Positions 1 through 5,105 of a stretch of 6,148 bases of DNA are shown piece after piece. The position numbers and the translations under genes were made by a program. The DNA is from a bacterium (GTDB lineage Bacteria > SZUA-79 > Acidulodesulfobacterales > Acidulodesulfobacteraceae). The notes beneath the pieces were generated by a model. The model had not been told where the DNA came from. It did no database searches and worked only from the letters and a program-made list of their open reading frames with translations. Within the stretch, counting starts at the first letter, position 1. Each line of letters starts with the position of its first letter. Where the stretch lies: assembly GCA_021821565.1 (NCBI GenBank), contig JAKACI010000092.1, positions 1 to 6,148 on the forward strand, in the 5' to 3' direction.

Positions 1-92
1 AGCTGTGCATTGGTCATAGCCCAGGTGTAGTAGTCGGTATGGTATAATTCGGACAGGTTCTCTATGTTGGTTTTAGCAGTAACGTTTATCAT
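1..92 (-). CDS. DUF29 family protein, N-terminal fragment (runs off the window)
   Basis: Reading down the minus strand from the ATG at 92 gives about 30 residues. They contain L-Y-H-T-D-Y-Y-T-W (residues 20-28) followed by A-M-T-N-A-Q, which matches the opening L-Y-x-x-D-[FY]-Y-x-W-x-x-x-Q signature of DUF29 proteins. These are small proteins of unknown function (usually about 140-150 residues), often present in many copies per genome in cyanobacteria and some proteobacteria. Only the first fifth of the gene is here. The Shine-Dalgarno is weak (AGG, about 10 bases before the ATG), but the start is supported because the same leader and first codons recur near 3345. A promoter fits at 200-235. 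Family assignment is fairly secure; no biochemical role can be given. Confidence 0.75.
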   Translation of the reverse strand, partial: MINVTAKTNIENLSELYHTDYYTWAMTNAQ

Positions 93-128
93 AATATTAA
101 TACCTGATTAAAATAAAAATCAACACAT

Positions 129-174
129 AATTGAAACTAAAATTAATACACAATTAAAACTAAAATTAATACAC
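129..174. repeat. 23-bp tandem duplication in the DUF29 leader
   Basis: Two head-to-tail units (129-151 and 152-174) differ at one base: AATTGAAACTAAAATTAAT versus AATTAAAACTAAAATTAAT, each then ACAC. The second DUF29 leader (3328-3450) has a single related unit, so this is a local expansion inside the untranslated leader. It may affect mRNA structure, but no function is shown. Confidence 0.75.
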
Positions 175-199
175 AATATTTTTAATATTAAATATTTAA

Positions 200-235
200 T
201 ATTTAAAATATACACCGATTTTAAAAAATAATCAA
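200..235 (-). promoter_or_regulatory. Promoter of the DUF29 gene
   Basis: On the minus strand TTGATT (235-230) is followed after 17 bases by TATATT (212-207), close to the sigma70 consensus, with a TG directly before the -10. Transcription should start near 200, leaving a leader of about 108 bases. The element is kept in the second copy at 3409-3444 with the same spacing. Confidence 0.55.
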
Positions 236-275
236 GTTTACCCCAAATTAGAATGTGATAGTTATTATTCATAAT

Positions 276-385
276 CTTTAATCCTGCAATTAAATAACAA
301 AAAACCTCCTGAATATGTTATAATGATTGATATCTAATTCAACACAATAACTAACCCAAGAGGTTATTTAATTGCAGGATTAAGG
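276..385. repeat. Long inverted repeat, 21-bp perfect arms and a 64-bp centre
   Basis: The left arm (278-298, TTAATCCTGCAATTAAATAA then C) is the exact reverse complement of the right arm (363-383). Outward, the match continues to 276/385 with one mismatch. The centre (299-362) holds no ORF. A second inward pairing, AACCTC (303-308) with GAGGTT (360-365), competes with the arm ends. Possible readings are a miniature inverted-repeat element, a structured RNA hairpin, or terminal repeats of a small deleted transposon. No target duplication was recognised. Confidence 0.75.
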
Positions 386-557
386 TTTTTCAATATCATT
401 GACTATAATAGCCAAAAATGATAATATTTAGTGATTATAATATCTAAAATATAAGATTATAAACATCAGCATTCAAATGCATACGCTTATTTATAAAAGG
501 TTAGTTCCTCTTAAATAAAAAGTGGAAATGGCGTCAATTTTTTTATTTAAGTATATG

Positions 558-573
558 TGATATAATTTAAAAA
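558..573 (+). promoter_or_regulatory. Extended -10 promoter of the HEPN/MNT operon, predicted leaderless start
   Basis: TGATATAAT (558-566) is a perfect TATAAT with the extended TGn motif. No good -35 is seen. The expected start, seven bases past the -10, is 573, which is the A of the HEPN gene's ATG. There is also no Shine-Dalgarno before that ATG. Together these predict a leaderless mRNA. Confidence 0.6.
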
Positions 574-1085
574 TGATTGATAAAAATATCGCAAAACTGA
601 TAAGGACTATAAAAGAATGCAATAAGCATAAAACAAGAATTTTATATGTTATGTCGAAAATGCGGCAATTTATGCCTTTAACTGCGGAAAAATACAGCAG
701 ATTTGCCGAGAATGAAATCGAAATTATAGACCTTTTTATTTTTAGATTTATTAAACTGCAGGATACAATAGGAGGAAGGCTTTTTAGGCAAATATTAGAA
801 GCTAATGATGTCGATACCGATACATTATCAAGCATCGATATCTTAAATAACATAGAAAAGTATGAAATTATCGGCAATAAAGAAGAATGGATTGAATTAA
901 GAGAAATAAGAAACTTTTTTACCCATGAATATCCCGATGAAAATGTCGATTTATTAATAAATCAATTGAATACGGCTTTTAATAAAACCGAAAAACTTTT
1001 TTCTATTTATAATAACGGTGCCGATTATGCGGTAACTAGAATTTTAAAGCCCTTAAATATAGATATAAGTGATTTGACCATATGA
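573..1085 (+). CDS. hepT: HepT-like HEPN-domain ribonuclease toxin
   Basis: This 170-residue helical protein ends its core with R-N-F-F-T-H-E-Y (R113, H118, Y120), the full R-x4-H-x-Y motif of HepT toxins. In the family, Arg and His are the RNase residues at a HEPN dimer interface, and the Tyr is the residue the partner MntA adenylylates. Other subgroup hallmarks are F-R-F-x-K-L-Q-D (57-64), G-x-x-L-F near 68-71 and E-E-W-x-x-L-R-E-I-R-N (104-114). It is longer than the best-studied HepT (about 133 residues) but ordinary for this D-x-F-x-x-R-F-x-K-L-Q-D subgroup. The start is fixed by the leaderless promoter; no better in-frame start lies upstream. The MNT gene follows 57 bases later on the same strand. 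Inferred role: a cytoplasmic mRNA or tRNA endonuclease toxin held inactive by the downstream gene. No defect is visible. Confidence 0.85.
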   Translation: MIDKNIAKLIRTIKECNKHKTRILYVMSKMRQFMPLTAEKYSRFAENEIEIIDLFIFRFIKLQDTIGGRLFRQILEANDVDTDTLSSIDILNNIEKYEIIGNKEEWIELREIRNFFTHEYPDENVDLLINQLNTAFNKTEKLFSIYNNGADYAVTRILKPLNIDISDLTI

Positions 1086-1142
1086 AAAATAAGCGTTACC
1101 CGCGATAGTAAAAAAATAAAGTATAGGAATTAACGTGGAAAT

Positions 1143-1439
1143 ATGAGATTAAAAAGTGAAGAAATAAATGCGGTAAAACAGACGGCATTAAATTATTTCG
1201 GCAATGACGCAAAGGTCTATATATTCGGTTCGAGGGTTTCTGACGCCAAAAAAGGCGGCGATATCGATATATATATCGAAACTTGCCTGCCCACGGATGA
1301 ATATGCCAAAAAAAAGATTCCTTTTAAATTGGAATTATATAAAAAAATAGGAGAACAAAAAATAGACGTGGTTGTAAATAATTTTACCGACGAGCAGTAT
1401 ATTTATGAAGTAGCAAAAAAAGAAGGCGTTATGATTTAG
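1143..1439 (+). CDS. mntA: MntA-type minimal nucleotidyltransferase antitoxin
   Basis: This 98-residue protein has the polymerase-beta-fold nucleotidyltransferase signature: I-F-G-S-R (27-31), nine residues from S30 to D-I-D (D40, D42), and a third carboxylate at D75 in K-I-D-V-V-V. All three metal-binding Asp residues and the G-S motif are present, so it should be catalytically competent. In HepT/MntA systems this enzyme transfers AMP from ATP to the toxin's R-x4-H-x-Y tyrosine and so neutralises it; pairing with the upstream HEPN gene is the expected toxin-then-antitoxin order. The 57-base gap is wider than the usual overlap. AGGAA (1125-1129) lies 13 bases before the ATG, rather far, while the nearer GGAA is too close. 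An in-frame stop at 1131-1133 rules out a longer start. The gene ends just where a decayed minus-strand gene begins. Confidence 0.85.
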   Translation: MRLKSEEINAVKQTALNYFGNDAKVYIFGSRVSDAKKGGDIDIYIETCLPTDEYAKKKIPFKLELYKKIGEQKIDVVVNNFTDEQYIYEVAKKEGVMI

Positions 1440-1628
1440 CTTTCGCAGACCCACAGCATTCGATTTTTGAAATCTTAAATCGGATAATGCCGTTTTTTCG
1501 CCATAGGCAGAAATCGCAGAAAAGATATGCTTTTCTATCACATCGCCCAGGATGCGCTTTTTCGGCAAATCTAACAGAAGAAACGGCTATAATTCCAAGA
1601 CGATAAAGACCCATTCCTGTTCATTCAT
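1440..1628 (-). pseudogene. Gene remnant with an in-frame amber stop, unknown family
   Basis: On the minus strand an ATG at 1628 opens M-N-E-Q-E-W-V-F-I-V-L-E-L, then TAG (1589-1587). The same frame continues with P-F-L-L-L-D-L-P-K-K-R-I-L-G-D-V-I-E-K-H-I-F-S-A, and on to L-S-D-L-R-F-Q-K and G-L-R-K-L near 1440. Beyond that the frame only shadows the mntA gene. The stretch is visibly richer in GC than its flanks and reads like real protein on both sides of the stop, so it is probably the 5' part of a gene, nonsense-mutated and cut at its 3' side where the HepT/MntA module begins. I do not recognise the family. No convincing Shine-Dalgarno precedes the ATG. Confidence 0.45.
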
Positions 1629-1742
1629 ATTTCAATCCGTGTTTATTAACACATGCCGTTTATAAATTTATAATATGCTTAAAATCCGATAAAGTAATAG
1701 TTTAAGTTTGATTTCTTTCAATTATGAAAAAAATTTATTTTT

Positions 1743-3026
1743 TCAAATTAAAAATATCGGTATAAATTTTACTTCTTTTGTATAGTTAAAGTATGATTTG
1801 TTTATAATTAATTTATTTTTAATTTTTAGTGTTTTTTTATATTTTATTTCAAATTCGGTAACGGCTCTCGGAATATTTTTAAATATTCCTGATTTTACCT
1901 CAATAAGCGATAAGCCGTCTTCTTTGTCCCTGATAAAATCTATTTCGGTCTGAGACGTAGTGCGATAAAAATAATTAGACGTTAATATATCCGCAGTGTT
2001 ATCTAAAACGTTGAAAATATAATTTTCATAAAGTTTACAGGCATCTTCCCTGAATTCCATATTGTTGAAATTTTTTATTTGAAAATTTCTTACGCCGGTG
2101 TCTTTATAATATATTTTTACGGATTTAGATATCTCTTTGTTTTTATTGATAAAAAACGGTTTCAGTTCTTTTATTACAAATGTTTCCGTTAAAAGGCTTA
2201 TATATCTTTGAATTGTATTCCTTTGCAGGGATAATGTTTTTGCCGAATTAGCCGAATTAAATTCGGAACCGGCATTAATTGCGAGATATTTCAAAAGATT
2301 GTTGTATCCGTCTATATTGTCTATTCTGGCAATATTTCTTATATCTTTTTGTATATAAGACGTAACTATAGAGCCGATTTTTTCTATTTTATCTTTTTTA
2401 TTTTTTAAAAGGACAACCTCGGGATACGAGCCGTATATTAAATACTCGTCGAATAATGTCGATAAACTTCCTTCATAATTGCCGACCGAGCCAGTATCGG
2501 ATAATTTTTGCCTGCCCTTTTCATCCTCTTTTTTAAACAGTTCTCTTAAGCGGCGCAATTTTTCTTCGCCTTTAAACAACAGAAACTCATCAAAATTAAG
2601 AGGCTGAATTAAATATATCTTTTTTCTGCCCGCGAGCGAATCCGAAAACTTCTGCTTTATCTCTAAACTTGAAGATCCCGTGGCTACCACTTTTAAATTA
2701 ATAAAATGGTCATGCAGTAGTTTTAATGTGTTAGACGGGTCGTCAAGGTGTTGGACCTCGTCTAAAATAAGAAGGCCGGGCCTTTGTATATCTATACCTT
2801 CAATTAATAATAGGTTTTTGAGGGCAGCTATACTTGATGCGTTAAAATTATTTCTATACGACCGGTCTTCGAGGTCTATATAAATGGAGTTTTCGCTTTT
2901 CCATTCGCTTTGCAGAATCTTGGCTATAGTGGTTTTTCCCGTCTGTTTAGTGCCGAGCAAAAATACTATTTCGCGGCCGGAGAATTCGTCCAATATAGAG
3001 TTTGCTATATCTCTGTCGAATATCAT
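1743..3026 (-). CDS. AAA family ATPase with C-terminal DUF4143 domain
   Basis: This is a complete 427-residue protein of the widespread AAA_14/DUF4143 type. The N-terminal ATPase has Walker A G-T-K-Q-T-G-K-T (25-32), Walker B L-L-I-L-D-E (85-90), a sensor-like A-T-G-S-S-S (115-120) and the family's S-L-A-G-R (130-134) before P-L-N-F-D-E-F. A middle helical part follows. The C-terminal DUF4143 region ends in E-I-D-F-I (361-365) and L-I-E-V-K-S-G (374-380), a PD-(D/E)xK-like nuclease pattern with E361, D363, E376 and K378. Length and domain order are normal. The cellular role of the family is not settled; such genes are frequent in accessory regions and behave as single-gene mobile or defence-like cargo (inference). 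The start is the first usable ATG: another ATG at 3037 hits a stop within five codons. No clear Shine-Dalgarno is seen. The gene stands alone. Confidence 0.9.
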   Translation of the reverse strand: MIFDRDIANSILDEFSGREIVFLLGTKQTGKTTIAKILQSEWKSENSIYIDLEDRSYRNNFNASSIAALKNLLLIEGIDIQRPGLLILDEVQHLDDPSNTLKLLHDHFINLKVVATGSSSLEIKQKFSDSLAGRKKIYLIQPLNFDEFLLFKGEEKLRRLRELFKKEDEKGRQKLSDTGSVGNYEGSLSTLFDEYLIYGSYPEVVLLKNKKDKIEKIGSIVTSYIQKDIRNIARIDNIDGYNNLLKYLAINAGSEFNSANSAKTLSLQRNTIQRYISLLTETFVIKELKPFFINKNKEISKSVKIYYKDTGVRNFQIKNFNNMEFREDACKLYENYIFNVLDNTADILTSNYFYRTTSQTEIDFIRDKEDGLSLIEVKSGIFKNIPRAVTEFEIKYKKTLKIKNKLIINKSYFNYTKEVKFIPIFLI

Positions 3027-3144
3027 AAATGTATCATGTTAAATTGATAAAACAATAAAACAATGCATTAATGAATATAAATTACAAAGAAATTAATAAA
3101 ATTATATATATTTACATAGTTAATTTAATATGTACATATACATT

Positions 3145-3345
3145 TTACATAGTATTATATATTATAAATATTTTAAAATCAATAAAAAAGTAAATATTTG
3201 AAGTGCCGGTTCTGACTAAAATAAAAAAGTCGGGGATGATGGAATAAATAAATAAATCGGATACCCCCAAGAGGATACCTCCAAGATCAATCAGTAGTAA
3301 GGGAATAAATAAATCGGATACCCCCAAAGCAGTAACGTTTATCAT
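3145..3345 (-). pseudogene. Truncated DUF29 copy: leader and first codons fused to repeat sequence
   Basis: The ATG at 3345 and the first six residues M-I-N-V-T-A are identical to the DUF29 protein at 1-92. Translation then runs into repeat-derived sequence that yields L-G-V-S-D-L-F-I twice. The rest is low-complexity and hydrophobic. The 66-codon frame is therefore open but almost certainly not a functional protein. It marks a second DUF29 locus whose body has been replaced while its promoter was kept. It could still be transcribed. Confidence 0.6.
3241..3327. repeat. Dispersed repeat, duplicated AATAAATCGGATACCCCC part
   Basis: GGAATAAATAAATCGGATAC plus CCCCAA occurs at 3302-3327. It occurs again at 3241-3270 with one extra AATA, and the intervening GAGGATACCTCCAA (3271-3284) looks like a decayed third end. 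AGTAAGGGAATAAATAAATC (near 3296-3315) links this block to the copy at 5674-5720, where the same string follows CAGGCGGG. These are pieces of one repeat family. Confidence 0.7.
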
Positions 3346-3450
3346 AATATTAATACCTGATTAAAACAAAATTAATTTACAATTAAAACTAAAATTAATG
3401 CACAAAATATTTAAAATATTACACCGATTTTAAAAAATAATCAAGTTTAC
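3328..3450. repeat. DUF29 leader/promoter repeat, copy 2
   Basis: This is the shorter copy of the segment at 75-241, in the same orientation, with a single 23-bp-like unit. It runs from inside the start of the coding region (AGCAGTAACG) to TCAAGTTTAC. Upstream of that point (3451 onward) the two loci are unrelated, and so is the coding side beyond the sixth codon. Confidence 0.8.
3409..3444 (-). promoter_or_regulatory. Promoter of the truncated DUF29 copy
   Basis: TTGATT (3444-3439), 17 bases, then TAATAT (3421-3416) on the minus strand. It corresponds to the promoter at 200-235 with a slightly altered -10. Transcription would start near 3409 and run through the fused repeat. Confidence 0.5.
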
Positions 3451-3489
3451 AGAATTGCGTATTATGGGCTGGTATGGCATTGGGGAACA

Positions 3490-3523
3490 GGCAAATGCAG
3501 GCGGGAGTAATGGGATAAATAAT
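3490..3523. repeat. Dispersed repeat, AAATGCAGGCGGGAGTAA part
   Basis: GGCAAATGCAGGCGGGAGTA followed by ATGGGATAAATAA. It shares an 18-bp core with 5686-5703 and a weaker match with 6029-6050. It lacks the ATCGGATACCCCC tail seen at 3241-3327. Confidence 0.7.
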
Positions 3524-3872
3524 ATAGTTGACTTTCTCTTCGTGTCGATCTGATTTTTTATTGGTTAATTAGTAAAAATTATATAATTTTTTGTTTTTAA
3601 ATTAAAAATATTAATCGCCTGAGCAACTTTTTGTTATTAGTTAGTTATTTTGAAAGTAAAAATGCAGCCTAATAGGCAAAATAAGCTTTTAAAAAAATAA
3701 AACTAAAATTATAACGGAATAAGAATAAAACGGATAAAAAAAAGGACTTATTGCGTAAATGCCAATAAGTCCAAAAATGCTGAAATGCATATTTGACAAT
3801 GGTTTCAGGGATTAAATAATATAATTGACTTTATTATTATAAGGTTAGATTATATCAGGCTGACACGAAATT
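3512..3872. repeat. Paired direct and inverted repeats flanking about 300 bp of non-coding DNA
   Basis: Two short relationships bracket this stretch. A direct pair: 3512-3535 (GGATAAATAATATAGTTGAC, then TTT) and 3808-3832 (GGATTAAATAATATAATTGA, then CTTT), differing by an indel and one or two bases. An inverted pair: CTTCGTGTCGATCTGAT (3537-3553) against ATCAGGCTGACACGAAA (3856-3872), which share ATCAG and GACACGAA in reverse complement. The interior has no ORF of note. A decayed small insertion element is possible; no transposase is seen. Confidence 0.4.
3736..3777 (-). terminator. Intrinsic terminator downstream of the second HEPN/MNT pair
   Basis: On the minus strand, GGACTTATTG (3772-3763) pairs perfectly with CAATAAGTCC (3753-3744) around a 9-base loop and is followed by eight T (3743-3736). 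It lies about 120 bases past the MNT stop codon at 3893. The stem is only 40% GC but the T tract is long. Confidence 0.65.
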
Positions 3873-3892
3873 TTAAACGGTCTCCACTTTAA

Positions 3893-4198
3893 TTATAAAA
3901 TTTTGTCTTTTTTTTCAATTGAATCCCAAAACATAAGTTTATCTTCATTTTTTATAAATAAATGGGGCTCAATTCTAACATCGATTTTAATAGTTTGTTT
4001 ATAAAGTTCCGATAATACGTCTAAATAATTTTTATCTTTGCCAAGCTCTTCTATATAAAAAGCTGTATCTATATCACTATACTCGCATGGCTTCCCATAA
4101 GCATAAGAACCAAACAATATAGCTTTTTTATAAGGAAGTGTTTTCTTTACAAGTTTTGCGTATTGTCTTGCTTTATTAAAAGCTTCTCTTTTATCCAT
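3893..4198 (-). CDS. Minimal nucleotidyltransferase (MNT), partner of the HEPN gene
   Basis: This 101-residue protein has the minimal nucleotidyltransferase core: I-L-F-G-S (27-31), Y-S-D-I-D (40-44, metal residues D42 and D44) and a third Asp at D73 in I-K-I-D-V-R. It is the same fold as the protein at 1143-1439 but clearly divergent in sequence. The start ATG lies inside the end of the HEPN gene, a 52-base overlap typical of HEPN-MNT pairs, and translation is probably coupled since no good Shine-Dalgarno precedes it. In such pairs the HEPN protein binds or is modified by the MNT, acting as toxin and antitoxin. All catalytic residues are intact although the partner carries an early stop. The terminator at 3736-3777 closes the operon. 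Confidence 0.8.
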   Translation of the reverse strand: MDKREAFNKARQYAKLVKKTLPYKKAILFGSYAYGKPCEYSDIDTAFYIEELGKDKNYLDVLSELYKQTIKIDVRIEPHLFIKNEDKLMFWDSIEKKDKIL

Positions 4199-4569
4199 TC
4201 TTGTAATGCACCGGTTTTTTCTAACAAATTTTTACTCGTTTTTTTATCTAATATCTTTAATATTCTCTCTTTATACTCTGGATATCTTGATTCTACATTT
4301 AAAGGGCTTATTTTAGTTAAAAAATCAATCTGTTCTTCATTCATTAAAATCAATAATCCCGTATCTTCTGTAAAAAATAATAAATTATGTATTTTTGGAG
4401 GAATTTCATTTTTAACAAACTGATAATAAGCCTTCAATGCCTTTTCTATAGTCTGATGACACATAAAACCTACATATAAATATCTTTTTCCGGTTAACAT
4501 AACTTTGGCGGTTTCTAAATCATAATCGGATAACTCAAGCCATTATTTAATTTTTTCATCCATATTCAT
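4147..4569 (-). pseudogene. HEPN-domain protein interrupted by an early in-frame TAA
   Basis: From the ATG at 4569 (or 4563) the minus strand reads M-N-M-D-E-K-I-K, then TAA (4545-4543), then W-L-E-L-S-D-Y-D-L-E-T-A-K-V-M-L-T-G-K-R-Y-L-Y-V in the same frame, and on to the stop at 4147. W-L-E-L-x-x-Y-D-L-x-T-A-x-x-M is the normal first helix of PF05168-type HEPN proteins, so the TAA is a point nonsense change, probably of a Glu, Gln, Lys or Tyr codon. Further motifs are F-M-C-H-Q-T-I-E-K-A-L-K-A-Y, P-P-K-I-H-N-L and S-R-Y-P-E-Y, typical of the HI0074-like group paired with MNT proteins; this group lacks the R-x4-H-x-Y motif seen at 573-1085. Initiation at the internal ATG (4500) would give 117 residues without helix 1. 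More likely it is a recent pseudogene; the frame after the stop is perfectly kept. Confidence 0.8.
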
Positions 4570-4620
4570 AATTTTCTAATATATACTGATTGCCTAATGA
4601 TATACTATATTGTTTTATTT

Positions 4621-4770
4621 TATTTCTTTATTATATCTGGCTCTTTTAAAGTTTCAAATACAGAATCTAATTTCCAGATATATAATAATGCGATTTTTTA
4701 ATATAAGACCATTTTCCACGACGAGTTTAATTTTTCTGCCGCTTACAGATTTATTATATTTCTATAAAAC
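4621..4770 (-). pseudogene. Frameshifted remnant of a small gene, perhaps a RelE/barnase-like nuclease
   Basis: Three minus-strand frames give pieces that join into one plausible protein. First Y-N-K-S-V-S-G-R-K-I-K-L-V-V-E (from about 4761), then K-W-S-Y-I-K-K-S-H-Y-Y-I, then W-K-L-D-S-V-F-E-T-L-K-E-P-D-I-I-K-K to a TAA near 4621. The order W-x-x-I, then H, then L-x-x-V-x-E-T-L-x-x-P-D-I-I resembles short RelE/barnase-fold nuclease families. At least two frameshifts separate the pieces, and their upstream continuation is full of stops. A Shine-Dalgarno-like GGAGGTG just after the small gene at 4899 points toward this remnant, so it may once have been the third gene of that operon. The family name is an impression only; the plus-strand hydrophobic frame over the same bases is less convincing. 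Confidence 0.35.
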
Positions 4771-4898
4771 ATTCGTTATATTTCTTTTCCTTCTTTATAT
4801 TATAGCATATTGGAATTGCAACATTTTTTTAGACATAAAGTTAAAAATTAAAGATATGAAAGATAGAGGAAAATTAATCTAACACCTCCTGCGTCATT

Positions 4899-5105
4899 TT
4901 ATTTTCTTGCCGCTTTTATTCCTTCGGCTATTTCTTCGACTGTATAATTTTTTAATACCCGCCTTCTGTCTTTTGTGTAATCGCCCTCTCCATGTTCAAA
5001 TTGCTGTAAAAATTGAACCATACCGACATGCCCGAGCGAATCGGCAAGAGCCTTTAACCCTTTATATCTTATTTCTTCAATCGTAAAATTTCTGCAAACG
5101 CTCAT
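4899..5105 (-). CDS. Small protein partnered with the PIN gene, probable antitoxin
   Basis: This 68-residue protein starts M-S-V-C-R-N-F and contains K-G-L-K-A-L-A-D-S-L-G, then G-M-V-Q-F-L-Q-Q-F-E-H-G-x-G-D-Y-T-K-D-R-R. That last string is highly characteristic of a small conserved family found beside PIN-domain genes in cyanobacteria and other bacteria. The start at 5105 is chosen over the upstream ATG at 5129 because GGAGGTG sits eight bases before it. It overlaps the PIN gene's TGA by ATGA, so translation is coupled. By position and size it is the likely antitoxin or PIN-binding partner, cotranscribed after the toxin rather than before it. No classical DNA-binding motif is evident. The gene is intact although the PIN gene is not; reinitiation from its own strong Shine-Dalgarno would still allow expression. 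Confidence 0.7.
   Translation of the reverse strand: MSVCRNFTIEEIRYKGLKALADSLGHVGMVQFLQQFEHGEGDYTKDRRRVLKNYTVEEIAEGIKAARK

Larger units (their letters stand above)
75..241. repeat. DUF29 leader/promoter repeat, copy 1
   Basis: This segment recurs in the same orientation at 3328-3450. Both copies share the first coding bases (AGCAGTAACGTTTATCAT on the plus strand), the stretch around AATATTAATACCTGATTAAAA, and the distal block ACACCGATTTTAAAAAATAA followed by TCAAGTTTAC. Copy 1 is about 44 bases longer, because it has an extra 23-bp tandem unit and an AT-rich insert. Similarity stops abruptly at both ends. Confidence 0.8.

Noticed and set aside
75..385. CRISPR array or leader, considered because of the repeats and inverted arms
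   Set aside because: There are no regularly spaced identical repeats with unique spacers and no cas genes.
491..877. Minus-strand 128-codon frame upstream of and across hepT
   Set aside because: It overlaps the motif-bearing hepT gene and shows only low-complexity hydrophobic sequence.
1725..1745. Hairpin TGAAAAAA/TTTTTTCA at the end of the ATPase gene as a terminator
   Set aside because: The stem is almost all A-T, overlaps the stop codon and is too weak to call.
3129..3138. Palindrome TATGTACATA about 100 bases upstream of the ATPase gene as an operator
   Set aside because: It is short, in very AT-rich DNA, and not tied to a recognisable promoter.
4610..4882. Plus-strand 90-codon hydrophobic frame that could be a small membrane protein
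   Set aside because: It is AT-rich Phe/Ile/Leu-biased translation with no clear Shine-Dalgarno, and the opposite strand gives more protein-like pieces over the same bases.
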